A stretch of 63,896 nucleotides of DNA from Streptomyces griseoluteus (GTDB taxonomy: Bacteria > Actinomycetota > Actinomycetes > Streptomycetales > Streptomycetaceae), in the NCBI GenBank assembly GCA_000717735.1, contig JOBE01000058.1:1-63896 (forward strand), given 5' to 3'. How positions within the stretch are numbered: the first letter of the stretch is position 1; every line of letters begins with the position of its first letter. A program made the position numbers and the translations under genes. The notes under the pieces were generated by a model. The model searched no databases. It was not told the origin of the DNA and saw only the letters and a program-made list of their open reading frames with translations. Positions 16,803 to 24,400 of the stretch are shown in pieces.

Positions 16803-17459
16803 CTACGGAGCGGCGCGCATCTCCCAGAGGAGGACCTCCGCGTCGGCTGTCGCCTGCAGCTCCTCGCCCTTCGCACCCGTCAGCCGGGCCGCGTCGCCCG
16901 CTACCAGTTCCTCGCCGGCCAGCAGCACTGCCCCCCGCACCACGTGGACGTAGACGTGCTCGGCTTCCGGTACGGACACCTGCGCGCCCTCCCGTAGGCG
17001 GTGGGCGTGGAGCTTCGCGCCCGCCTCCGGGAGGTCGTACGGGCCGTCGAGGTTCCTCACCACCTCGTACGACGGCTCCCCGCCCGGCGACAGCGGTGCC
17101 AGCCACATCTGCACGAAGACCAGGGGGACGGCGGCGTCGTTGCGCTCGACGTGCCGGACGCCCCCCGCCGAGCTGAGCCGCTGGAGGTCGCCGGGGCGGA
17201 CGACCGTGGTGTGGCCGGCCGTGTCGTGGTGGGTGAGTTCGCCCTCGACGACCCAGGTGACGATCTCGGTGTGGCTGTGCGGATGCTCGTCGAAGCCCGC
17301 GCCGGGCGCGAGCCGCTCCTCGTTGCAGGCGAGGAGGGCGCCGAAGCGGAGGTTGTCGGGGTCGTAGTGCGGCCCGAACGACAGGGCGTGCCGGGTCTCG
17401 ATCCCGGCCGCCGGTTCGCCCCCCGGGTACCGCTCGGCGGCGCGCTGGATGCGTATCAC
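16803..17459 (-). CDS. Pirin-family protein (bicupin)
   Basis: A 218-residue protein starting at GTG 17459. The N-terminal cupin has the metal ligand pattern HPHSHTEIV with a Glu (EGELTHHD) and a later His (GVRHVERN); the C-terminal cupin is degenerate (LLAGEELVAGDAARL). Pirins are non-haem iron proteins; some bacterial members have quercetinase activity and others act as redox cofactors of regulators. A 21-base tandem repeat covers its start codon. Confidence 0.85.
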   Translation of the reverse strand: MIRIQRAAERYPGGEPAAGIETRHALSFGPHYDPDNLRFGALLACNEERLAPGAGFDEHPHSHTEIVTWVVEGELTHHDTAGHTTVVRPGDLQRLSSAGGVRHVERNDAAVPLVFVQMWLAPLSPGGEPSYEVVRNLDGPYDLPEAGAKLHAHRLREGAQVSVPEAEHVYVHVVRGAVLLAGEELVAGDAARLTGAKGEELQATADAEVLLWEMRAAP

Positions 17460-17519
17460 GTGCCCAACGGTAGTGCGCACGTGCCCGACGGTGGGGCGCA
17501 CGCGCCTGTCGGTAGGACC
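17457..17519. repeat. 21-base tandem repeat at the pirin start
   Basis: Units at 17457-17477 and 17478-17498 share CACGTGCCC(A/G)ACGGT; a decayed third unit follows to 17519. The first unit contains the complement of the pirin GTG start, so the repeat spans the start and upstream region. It lies between the divergent pirin and fasR genes and could be a regulator array or a slipped duplication. Confidence 0.55.
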
Positions 17520-17583
17520 GCCTCCGGAGGTGAAGCCGCCCCGACCCCGCATGCCGGCGTCCCGATAAGGCAGTCTTGTCCCC

Positions 17584-18765
17584 GTGCCAGAACCCACGAA
17601 CGCTCCTCATCCGCACGCCGCGACCCTGAAACGCCTCGAACAGTCCTCCGGACGGCTCGCCGCCGGTGCCATCACGCGCATGGACGAGACGCTTCCGTGG
17701 TACCGGGCGATGCCGCCCGAGAACCGGTCGTGGATCGGGCTGGTCGCCCAGGCCGGAATCGCCGCGTTCACCGAGTGGTTCCGGCACCCCGAGACCCCGC
17801 AGGCGATCTCGACGGACGTCTTCGGCACGGCGCCCCGCGAGCTGACCCGGGCGATCACCCTGCGCCAGACCGTCGAGATGGTCCGTACGACGATCGAGGT
17901 CATGGAGTCGGCGATCGAGGAGGTCGCCGCCCCCGGCGACGAGTCGGTCCTCCGTGAGGCGCTGCTCGTCTACGCCCGGGAGATCGCCTTCGCGACGGCC
18001 CAGGTGTACGCGCAGGCCGCCGAGGCCCGGGGAGCCTGGGACGCGCGCCTCGAATCCCTCGTGGTGAACGCGGTCCTCTCCGGCGAGGCCGACGAGGGCG
18101 CCGTCTCCCGCGCGGCGGCCCTCGGCTGGAACTCACCCGACCACGTGTGCGTGATCCTCGGCACCGCCCCCGACGGGGACAGCGAGCTGACGGTGGAGGC
18201 GATCCGCCGGGCCGCCCGGCACGCCAAGCTCCAGGTCCTCACCGGCGTGCTCGGCGACCGTCTCGTCGTCATCGCGGGCGGCAACGACAACCCGCTCGCC
18301 GTCGCGAAGGCCCTGATCGGCCCGTACGCGGCGGGTCCCGTCGTCGCCGGCCCCGTCGTCCCCGACCTGCTCGCCGCGACCCGCTCCGCGCAGGCGGCGG
18401 CGGCCGGCCTCAAGGCGTGCACGGCCTGGCAGGACGCCCCGCGCCCCGTCCTGGCGGACGATCTGCTGCCGGAGCGCGCCATCGCCTCGGACCCTTCGGC
18501 GCGCGAACAGCTGGTGGAGGAGATCTACAGACCGCTGGAGGAAGCGGGCTCGGCGCTCCTGGAAACGCTCAGTGTCTACCTGGAGCAGGCCAGCAGCCTG
18601 GAAGGCGCCGCACGGATGCTCTTCGTCCACCCGAACACCGTGCGCTACCGGCTTCGACGTGTGACCGACGTCACCGGCTGGTCACCCTCCGACGTACGCT
18701 CCGCGTTCACGCTGCGGATCGCACTCATCCTCGGACGCTTGGCCGACGGAGATACGCAGTCCTAG
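17584..18765 (+). CDS. fasR: FasR, PucR-type activator of the fatty acid synthase operon
   Basis: A 393-residue regulator starting at GTG 17584. An N-terminal helical region of about 150 residues leads to a GGDEF-like fold segment and a C-terminal PucR helix-turn-helix (EGAARMLFVHPNTVRYRLRRV). It sits directly before fabD-fabH-acpP-fabF in the order known from S. coelicolor, where FasR (SCO2386) activates that operon in response to acyl-CoA status. The assignment rests on family and synteny. The stop is 89 bases before fabD, and the gap carries a TTTTGT...ACAA inverted motif. Confidence 0.88.
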   Translation: MPEPTNAPHPHAATLKRLEQSSGRLAAGAITRMDETLPWYRAMPPENRSWIGLVAQAGIAAFTEWFRHPETPQAISTDVFGTAPRELTRAITLRQTVEMVRTTIEVMESAIEEVAAPGDESVLREALLVYAREIAFATAQVYAQAAEARGAWDARLESLVVNAVLSGEADEGAVSRAAALGWNSPDHVCVILGTAPDGDSELTVEAIRRAARHAKLQVLTGVLGDRLVVIAGGNDNPLAVAKALIGPYAAGPVVAGPVVPDLLAATRSAQAAAAGLKACTAWQDAPRPVLADDLLPERAIASDPSAREQLVEEIYRPLEEAGSALLETLSVYLEQASSLEGAARMLFVHPNTVRYRLRRVTDVTGWSPSDVRSAFTLRIALILGRLADGDTQS

Positions 18766-18767
18766 AC

Positions 18768-18786
18768 TTTTGTCGAACACCAACAA
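18768..18786. promoter_or_regulatory. Candidate FasR box upstream of fabD
   Basis: TTTTGT (18768-18773) and ACAA (18783-18786) form an imperfect inverted repeat with a 9-base spacer, the only AT-rich palindromic feature between fasR and fabD. FasR is known to bind upstream of fabD, so this is the best candidate. The exact consensus was not checked. Confidence 0.45.
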
Positions 18787-18854
18787 TTCCCCCGACGGTT
18801 CTTCGTCCCTGTCCCCACGGGCGCCGGGAGCCGTCCCCAAGAGAGAGTGTGAGG

Positions 18855-19772
18855 GTGCTCGTACTCGTCGCTCCCGGCCAAGGCGCCCAGACGCCCGGCT
18901 TCCTGACTCCCTGGCTCGAACTCCCCGGCGCCGCCGACCGCGTCGCGGCCTGGTCCGACGCCATCGGGCTCGACCTCGCCCACTACGGCACGAAGGCGGA
19001 CGCGGACGACATCCGTGACACCGCCGTGGCCCAGCCCCTCCTCGTCGCCGCCGGTCTGCTGTCCGCAGCGGCCCTGGGCGACGTGTCGCCCGGCGTCGTC
19101 GCCGGTCACAGCGTCGGCGAGTTCACCGCCGCCGCGTTCGCGGGCGTCCTCGACGAGACCGCCGCGCTGCGTCTCGTACGGACCCGTGGGCTCGCGATGG
19201 CCGAGGCCGCCGCGATCACTCCCACCGGCATGTCGGCGCTGCTCGGCGGCGACCCCGAGGTGACCGTCCCGCACCTGGAGAGGCTCGGCCTGACCCCGGC
19301 CAACGTGAACGGCGCCGGCCAGATCGTGGCCGCCGGCACCCTGGAGCAGCTGGCGGCCCTGGAGGCCGACAAGCCCGAGGGTGTCCGCCGGGTCGTCGCA
19401 CTGAAGGTCGCCGGAGCCTTCCACACGCATCACATGGCCCCGGCCGTGGCGAAGCTGGAGGAGGCCGCGAAGGAGCTGTCCCCGGCCGCCCCGGCCACCC
19501 GCTACGTCTCCAACAAGGACGGGCAGGTCGTCACCGACGGCGCCGAGGTCCTGGCCCGCCTGGTCGGCCAGGTCGCGAACCCGGTCCGCTGGGACCTGTG
19601 CATGGAGACCTTCCAGGCGCTGGGCGCGACCGCGCTGATCGAGGTGTGCCCCGGCGGCACCCTCACCGGCATCGCCAAGCGCGCCCTGCCCGGAGTCGCC
19701 ACAGTGGCCCTGAAGACTCCTGCCGACCTGGACGCGGCCCGTACGCTCATCGCCGAGCACGCGGCCGTCTGA
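18855..19772 (+). CDS. fabD: Malonyl-CoA:ACP transacylase FabD
   Basis: A 305-residue type II FAS enzyme that loads malonyl units onto ACP. The GTG at 18855 gives the typical N terminus VLVLVAPGQGAQTPGF; GTG 18849, two codons earlier, is equally in frame. The nucleophile elbow is GHSVG with Ser86, and the catalytic His is near 190 (VAGAFHTHHM). The NPVRWD block before the end is also typical. It is the first enzyme gene of the fab operon after fasR. Confidence 0.95.
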   Translation: MLVLVAPGQGAQTPGFLTPWLELPGAADRVAAWSDAIGLDLAHYGTKADADDIRDTAVAQPLLVAAGLLSAAALGDVSPGVVAGHSVGEFTAAAFAGVLDETAALRLVRTRGLAMAEAAAITPTGMSALLGGDPEVTVPHLERLGLTPANVNGAGQIVAAGTLEQLAALEADKPEGVRRVVALKVAGAFHTHHMAPAVAKLEEAAKELSPAAPATRYVSNKDGQVVTDGAEVLARLVGQVANPVRWDLCMETFQALGATALIEVCPGGTLTGIAKRALPGVATVALKTPADLDAARTLIAEHAAV

Positions 19773-19790
19773 CGAGGAGTGTCGAGAAGC

Positions 19791-20861
19791 ATGTCGAAGA
19801 TCAAGCCCAGCAAGGGCGCCCCGTACGCGCGGATCCTCGGTGTCGGCGGCTACCGCCCCACCCGGGTCGTGCCGAACGAGGTGATCCTCGAGACGATCGA
19901 CTCGTCCGACGAGTGGATCCGCTCGCGCTCCGGTATCGCCACGCGCCACTGGGCCTCGCCCGAGGAGACCGTCGCCGCCATGTCGGTGGAGGCCTCGGGC
20001 AAGGCCATCGCCGACGCCGGGATCAACCCGGAGCAGATCGGTGCCGTGATCGTCTCCACGGTCTCGCACTTCAAGCAGACCCCGGCCGTCGCCACCGAGA
20101 TCGCCGACAAGATCGGCGCCGGGAAGCCGGCCGCGTTCGACATCTCCGCCGGCTGCGCGGGCTTCGGCTACGGCCTGACCCTCGCCAAGGGCATGATCGT
20201 CGAGGGTTCGGCGGAGTACGTGCTCGTCATCGGTGTCGAGCGGCTCAGCGACCTGACGGATCTGGAGGACCGCGCGACGGCCTTCCTGTTCGGTGACGGC
20301 GCCGGCGCCGTGGTCGTCGGCCCCTCCGACGAACCGCACATCGGCCCCACCGTATGGGGCTCCGAGGGCGACAAGTCGGAGACGATCAAGCAGACCGTCC
20401 CGTGGAACGAGTTCCTCCCCCAAGCTCTCGGCTCCGCTCGAGCAGGGGGGACCCCCACCGGCGACGTCTCCAAGCTGCCGCTCAACGAGCGGGGCGAGAT
20501 CAAGTTCCCCGCCATCACGCAGGAGGGCCAGGCGGTCTTCCGCTGGGCCGTCTTCGAGATGGCGAAGGTCGCCCAGCAGGCCCTGGACGCCGCCGGCATC
20601 TCGGCGGACGACCTGGACGTCTTCATCCCGCACCAGGCGAACATGCGGATCATCGACTCGATGGTGAAGACGCTGAAGCTGCCGGAACACGTCACGGTCG
20701 CCCGTGACGTCGAGACCACCGGCAACACGTCGGCGGCCTCGATTCCGCTCGCCATGGAACGACTCCTGGCGACCGGCCAGGCGAAGAGCGGCGACACGGC
20801 GCTCATCATCGGCTTCGGGGCGGGTCTCGTCTTCGCCGCGACGGTCGTTACCCTCCCCTAG
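19791..20861 (+). CDS. fabH: Beta-ketoacyl-ACP synthase III FabH with an in-frame repeat insertion
   Basis: A 356-residue initiation enzyme that condenses acyl-CoA primers with malonyl-ACP; in Streptomyces it accepts branched primers. ATG 19791 is the usual start (MSKIKPSKGAPYARILG). The catalytic triad is complete: Cys122 (ISAGCAGF), His281 (HQANMR) and Asn312 (TGNTSAAS). Residues about 208-223 (LPQALGSARAGGTPT) are encoded by a 43-base interspersed palindromic repeat at 20415-20457 that lies in frame within the gene. Family members are usually near 335-345 residues, so the insert probably forms an extra surface loop. Conserved sequence on both sides indicates a functional protein. Confidence 0.94.
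   Translation: MSKIKPSKGAPYARILGVGGYRPTRVVPNEVILETIDSSDEWIRSRSGIATRHWASPEETVAAMSVEASGKAIADAGINPEQIGAVIVSTVSHFKQTPAVATEIADKIGAGKPAAFDISAGCAGFGYGLTLAKGMIVEGSAEYVLVIGVERLSDLTDLEDRATAFLFGDGAGAVVVGPSDEPHIGPTVWGSEGDKSETIKQTVPWNEFLPQALGSARAGGTPTGDVSKLPLNERGEIKFPAITQEGQAVFRWAVFEMAKVAQQALDAAGISADDLDVFIPHQANMRIIDSMVKTLKLPEHVTVARDVETTGNTSAASIPLAMERLLATGQAKSGDTALIIGFGAGLVFAATVVTLP
20415..20457. repeat. Interspersed palindromic repeat, copy 2, within fabH coding sequence
   Basis: It begins CTCCCCCAAGCTCTCGG and ends AGCAGGGGGGACCCCCA, matching the intergenic copy at 16706-16746 throughout, apart from a few substitutions and two extra G's. It is translated as part of FabH without breaking the frame. Confidence 0.85.
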
Positions 20862-20917
20862 GCACTCCGGTTCTCCCGGAAGCCCATTCCCAAGCAATCA
20901 CAAGAAGGAGCGCCACC

Positions 20918-21166
20918 ATGGCCGCCACCCAGGACCAGATCGTCGAAGGCCTCGCCGAGATCGTCAACGAGATCGCCGGCATCCCGGTCGAGGACGTCGA
21001 GCTGGGCAAGTCGTTCACCGACGACCTGGACGTCGACTCGCTCTCCATGGTCGAGGTCGTCGTCGCCGCCGAAGAGCGCTTCGACGTCAAGATCCCGGAC
21101 GAGGACGTCAAGAACCTCAAGACGGTCGGCGACGCTGCCGACTACATCCTGAAGCACCAGGCCTGA
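20918..21166 (+). CDS. acpP: Acyl carrier protein AcpP
   Basis: An 82-residue acidic carrier protein with the phosphopantetheine site DSL at Ser41 (DDLDVDSLSMVEV). It carries acyl intermediates between FabD, FabH and FabF. The ribosome site AAGGAG lies 6 bases before ATG 20918. Gene position and single-module length identify it as the fatty acid ACP rather than a polyketide ACP. Confidence 0.97.
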   Translation: MAATQDQIVEGLAEIVNEIAGIPVEDVELGKSFTDDLDVDSLSMVEVVVAAEERFDVKIPDEDVKNLKTVGDAADYILKHQA

Positions 21167-21245
21167 TTCGGCCCTCGCTGACTCGGTCCGCCACCCGGCG
21201 GTGGCGCCGTATTCCGACCATCACACACATGGAGAACGAATTCCT

Positions 21246-22532
21246 GTGAGCTCGACCAATCGCACCGTGGTCGTCACCGGTATCGGCGCAACCACACCGC
21301 TGGGTGGCGACTCCGCGTCGACCTGGGAAGGTCTTCTCGCGGGGCGCTCCGGCGTCAAGCCCCTGGAGGGCGAGCGCTTCGCCGAACTGCCCGTGCAGAT
21401 CGCCGCGACCGCCGCCGTCGACCCCGGTGACGTCCTGCCCCGCCCGCTCGCCCGCAAGCTGGACCGCTCGGCGCAGTTCGCGCTGATCGCGGCCCGTGAG
21501 GCCTGGGCCGACGCGGGCTACACCGCGCCCGCCGGCACTGTGACATCAGACGCTGACGCGTCGGGCGCCCAGATCGCGCCCGAGCGGCTCGGTTCCGTCA
21601 TCGCCTCCGGCATCGGCGGTGTCACCACCCTGCTCGACCAGTACGACGTGCTGAAGGACAAGGGCGTCCGCCGCGTCTCGCCGCACACCGTGCCCATGCT
21701 CATGCCGAACAGCCCCTCCGCCAACGTGGGCCTGGAGGTGAACGCCCGTGCCGGCGTCCACACCCCCGTCTCCGCGTGCGCGTCGGGTGCCGAGGCGATC
21801 GGCTACGCCGTCGAGATGATCCGTACCGGCCGTGCCGACGTGGTCGTCGCCGGCGGTACCGAGGCCGCGATCCACCCGCTGCCGATCGCCGCCTTCGCCA
21901 ACATGATGGCGATGTCCAAGAACAACGACGAGCCGACGAAGGCCTCGCGTCCCTACGACACCGGCCGTGACGGCTTCGTGCTCGGCGAGGGTGCGGGCGT
22001 CGTGATCCTGGAGTCCGAGGAGCACGCGAAGGCGCGCGGCGCGCGCATCTACTGCGAGGTCCTCGGCCAGGGCCTGTCGGCCGACAGCCACCACATCGCG
22101 CAGCCCGAGCCGACCGGCCGGGGCATCGCGGCCGCGATGCAGAACCTGCTCGACGCGACGGACCTCAAGCCGTCCGAGGTCGTCCACCTCAACGCGCACG
22201 CCACGTCGACGCCGCAGGGTGACGTCGCCGAGATCAAGGCGCTGCGGAAGGTCCTGGGCGACGACCTCGACCACGTCGCGATCTCCGCGACGAAGTCGAT
22301 GACCGGTCACCTCCTGGGCGGCGCCGGCGGCATCGAGACCGTCGCGACGGTCCTGGCGCTGCACCACCGCCTGGCCCCGCCGACGATCAATGTCGACGAG
22401 CTGGACCCGGACGTCGACGCGGACATCGTCCGCGACGAGCCCCGCGCCCTCCCGCAGGGCACGATCGCCGCGATCAACAACTCGTTCGGCTTCGGCGGGC
22501 ACAACGTGGTCCTGGCGTTCCGCTCGGTCTGA
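21246..22532 (+). CDS. fabF: Beta-ketoacyl-ACP synthase II FabF
   Basis: A 428-residue condensing enzyme that extends the acyl chain. GTG 21246 gives VSSTNRTVVVTGIGATTPLG, the usual N terminus; GGAG lies 11 bases upstream. The triad is Cys178 (VSACASGA), His318 (NAHATSTP) and His355 (SMTGHLLGGAGG). It is the last gene of the fab operon. Its 3' end together with the terminator is present twice, offset by 89 bases. Confidence 0.96.
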   Translation: MSSTNRTVVVTGIGATTPLGGDSASTWEGLLAGRSGVKPLEGERFAELPVQIAATAAVDPGDVLPRPLARKLDRSAQFALIAAREAWADAGYTAPAGTVTSDADASGAQIAPERLGSVIASGIGGVTTLLDQYDVLKDKGVRRVSPHTVPMLMPNSPSANVGLEVNARAGVHTPVSACASGAEAIGYAVEMIRTGRADVVVAGGTEAAIHPLPIAAFANMMAMSKNNDEPTKASRPYDTGRDGFVLGEGAGVVILESEEHAKARGARIYCEVLGQGLSADSHHIAQPEPTGRGIAAAMQNLLDATDLKPSEVVHLNAHATSTPQGDVAEIKALRKVLGDDLDHVAISATKSMTGHLLGGAGGIETVATVLALHHRLAPPTINVDELDPDVDADIVRDEPRALPQGTIAAINNSFGFGGHNVVLAFRSV

Positions 22533-22551
22533 CCGTCACCTGAACAAGCGC

Positions 22552-22583
22552 GAGGCCCGTCCCCCACCCCGGGGCCGGGCCTC
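22552..22583 (+). terminator. Terminator hairpin after fabF (unit 1)
   Basis: GAGGCCCG at 22552-22559 pairs with CGGGCCTC at 22576-22583. It ends the fab operon. Confidence 0.65.
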
Positions 22584-22641
22584 CGCCGCATCCGCCGGTT
22601 CTGGCGTTCCGCTCGGTCCGATCCGCGTACGCGCGCGACTG

Positions 22642-22674
22642 AGGCCCACCCCCGGTTTCGAGGGTGGGCCTTTC
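22642..22674. terminator. Terminator hairpin (unit 2), bidirectional
   Basis: AGGCCCACCC (22642-22651) pairs perfectly with GGGTGGGCCT (22662-22671), followed by TTT. It lies between convergent fabF and the DUF3145 gene and can serve both. Confidence 0.75.
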
Positions 22675-22692
22675 GCGTGGAGCTACGGGCCG

Positions 22693-23187
22693 TCAGACGA
22701 CCTGGTGGAGCCAGCGGACCGGGGCGCCCTCGCCCGCGTAGCGGAAGGGCTCCAGTTCGTCGTCCCAGGGCTTGCCGAGGAGCTTGGCGATCTCGGCCTC
22801 CAGCTGCGTCTCGCCCTGCAGGGAGCGCGCCAGGGCGGCCCGCAGCCGGTCCTCGGGGATCAGGATGTCGCCGTGCATGCCGGTGACCGCGTGGAAGATG
22901 CCCAGGTCGGGGGTGGCGCTGTAGCGCTCGCCCTCGGCGGTGGGGCAGGGTTCCGCGGTGACCTCGAAGCGGAGCATCTGCCAGCCGCGCAGCGCGGAGG
23001 CGAGCTCGGAGGCGGTGCCGGTGCGGCCCTGCCAGGAGAACTCGGCTCTCCAGGTGCCGGGGGACGCCGGCTGGCGGATCCAGTCGAGCTGGACCCTCGC
23101 ACCGAGGACGCCCGCCACCGCCCATTCGACGTGCGGGCACAGCGCGCGCGGTGCGGAGTGAACGTACAGGACTCCACGTGTCGTCAC
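22693..23187 (-). CDS. DUF3145 domain protein
   Basis: A 164-residue actinobacterial protein of unknown function, starting at GTG 23187 with GGAGG 5 bases upstream. Recognised by VLYVHSAPRALCPHVEWAV near the start and the closing WDDELEPFRYAGEGAPVRWLHQV. It has no signal peptide or membrane segment. It stands convergent with fabF, as I recall for SCO2391 in S. coelicolor, which may reflect conserved order rather than function. Confidence 0.88.
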   Translation of the reverse strand: MTTRGVLYVHSAPRALCPHVEWAVAGVLGARVQLDWIRQPASPGTWRAEFSWQGRTGTASELASALRGWQMLRFEVTAEPCPTAEGERYSATPDLGIFHAVTGMHGDILIPEDRLRAALARSLQGETQLEAEIAKLLGKPWDDELEPFRYAGEGAPVRWLHQVV

Positions 23188-23254
23188 CGGGACCTCCAGT
23201 GTGGGACGAGGTTCGCCTTTCCCAGCGGCCTCAGTAAACAGCATCAGGAGTAAA

Positions 23255-23292
23255 ACGTCACAAACCCACAAAAATGGGACAGGATGTGACGT
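23255..23292. promoter_or_regulatory. Nested inverted repeats upstream of the DUF3145 gene
   Basis: ACGTCACA (23255-23262) and TGTGACGT (23285-23292) are perfect inverted arms 22 bases apart. Inside them CCCA (23265-23268) and TGGG (23275-23278) form a second inverted pair around an A-rich centre. The region is unusually AT-rich for this genome and lies in the 259-base divergent gap between the DUF3145 gene and the SGNH gene. It probably contains the DUF3145 promoter and an operator for an unidentified dimeric regulator. Confidence 0.55.
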
Positions 23293-23446
23293 GATGTAAT
23301 TTACCGGAGCCGGTCGGCAAAGGCGCCTCTGGTTCGACGGGGGAAAAGCTACCGTGCCGCGCCGTCATCGGTGTGACGTACGGTCGGTCCGGGGGCGGGT
23401 GAACACGAAGCTTTCACTCGCCAGGACGCCGAAGGAGGGGTCGGGG

Positions 23447-24340
23447 ATGCGCGGCCGAGGCCGATTCCGTACCGCTGCCGTCACCGCGACGGCCGCGCTG
23501 CTGTGCGCAGGGGCACTGTCCGGCTGCACCTCGGAAGAGCCCGTGGCGAAGACCGCCACGGCGAGCGCGGCGCCGAGACCGACGCCGAAGCCGGCTTCGC
23601 TGTGGGACGTCTCCCCCGCCTCCGTCGCCGCCGTGGGCGACTCCGTCACCCGCGCCTTCGACGCCTGCGCGGTCCTCGCGGACTGCCCCGAGGTGTCCTG
23701 GGCCACCGGCACGGACGCCGCGGTGAACAGTCTGGCCCTGCGTCTCCTCGGCCCGGCGAAGGTCGCCACCCGCAGCTGGAACCTGGCCAGGACGGGCGCG
23801 CGGATGGCGGAGCTTCCCGAGCAGATGGCGGGGGCGGCGGCCGAGAAGCCCGAGCTTGTGACGGTGATGATGGGCGCGAACGACGCCTGCCGGCCCACCC
23901 CGGCGCTGATGACGCCGGTCGACGACTTCCGCGTCTCCTTCGAGGCGGCGCTCGCCCGGCTGCGGGCGGGCGCGCCGAAGGCGCAGGTGTACGTGGCGAG
24001 CGTGCCCGACCTCAAGCACCTGTGGTCGACGGGGCGGCTGAGCCCGCGGGGGCTCCAGGTGTGGAAGCTGGGGATCTGCGGCTCGATGCTGGCGGACGCG
24101 GAGGACCTGGGTCCGGCGGCCGAGCGGCGACGGGCGGCGGTCCATGAGCGGGTGGTGGCGTACAACGCGGTCCTGAGGGACGTCTGCGCGAAGGACGCGC
24201 GGTGCCGGTACGACGGCGGGGCGGTCTTCGGTTTCCGCTTCGACGGCGGGCAGTTGAGCCCCTGGGACTGGTTCCATCCGAGCAAGGACGGGCAGGCGCG
24301 GCTCGCGGAGCTCGCGTACCGGCGGATCACGAAGGAGTGA
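23447..24340 (+). CDS. SGNH/GDSL-family hydrolase lipoprotein
   Basis: A 297-residue exported esterase. ATG 23447 has AAGGAGG 8 bases upstream. The lipobox is LSGC, so the enzyme is tethered to the outer face of the membrane. Block I carries the nucleophile in GDSVT, block III is MMGANDAC with the oxyanion Asn, and block V is DWFHPS with the catalytic Asp and His. Several Cys pairs outside the core may form disulfides. SGNH enzymes cleave acyl esters of lipids or sugars; the substrate is not evident. Confidence 0.9.
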   Translation: MRGRGRFRTAAVTATAALLCAGALSGCTSEEPVAKTATASAAPRPTPKPASLWDVSPASVAAVGDSVTRAFDACAVLADCPEVSWATGTDAAVNSLALRLLGPAKVATRSWNLARTGARMAELPEQMAGAAAEKPELVTVMMGANDACRPTPALMTPVDDFRVSFEAALARLRAGAPKAQVYVASVPDLKHLWSTGRLSPRGLQVWKLGICGSMLADAEDLGPAAERRRAAVHERVVAYNAVLRDVCAKDARCRYDGGAVFGFRFDGGQLSPWDWFHPSKDGQARLAELAYRRITKE

Positions 24341-24342
24341 GG

Positions 24343-24378
24343 GGCCCCGGGGCGGTTGTCAGGTGCCGCCCCGGGGCC
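24343..24378. terminator. Bidirectional terminator between SGNH and GH3 genes
   Basis: A perfect 13-base stem (24343-24355 with 24366-24378) and 10-base loop in the convergent gap. Confidence 0.75.
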
Positions 24379-24400
24379 GGTCGCGGGGGTTCCCCGGGGG

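Larger units (their letters stand above)
22508..22685. repeat. 89-base tandem duplication of the fabF tail and terminator
   Basis: CTGGCGTTCCGCTCGGT occurs at 22512 and again at 22601, and GAGGCCC occurs at 22552 and 22641: both offsets are exactly 89 bases. Each unit therefore holds a copy of the fabF tail followed by a hairpin. The second tail has lost the stop codon (TCCGA instead of TCTGA) and is not translated. Confidence 0.75.

Noticed and set aside
17458..17597. Longer pirin start upstream of GTG 17459
   Set aside because: The added residues come from the 21-base tandem repeat (TVGHVRTTVGHV) and are not typical of pirins, whose N terminus resembles IRIQRAAERYPGG.
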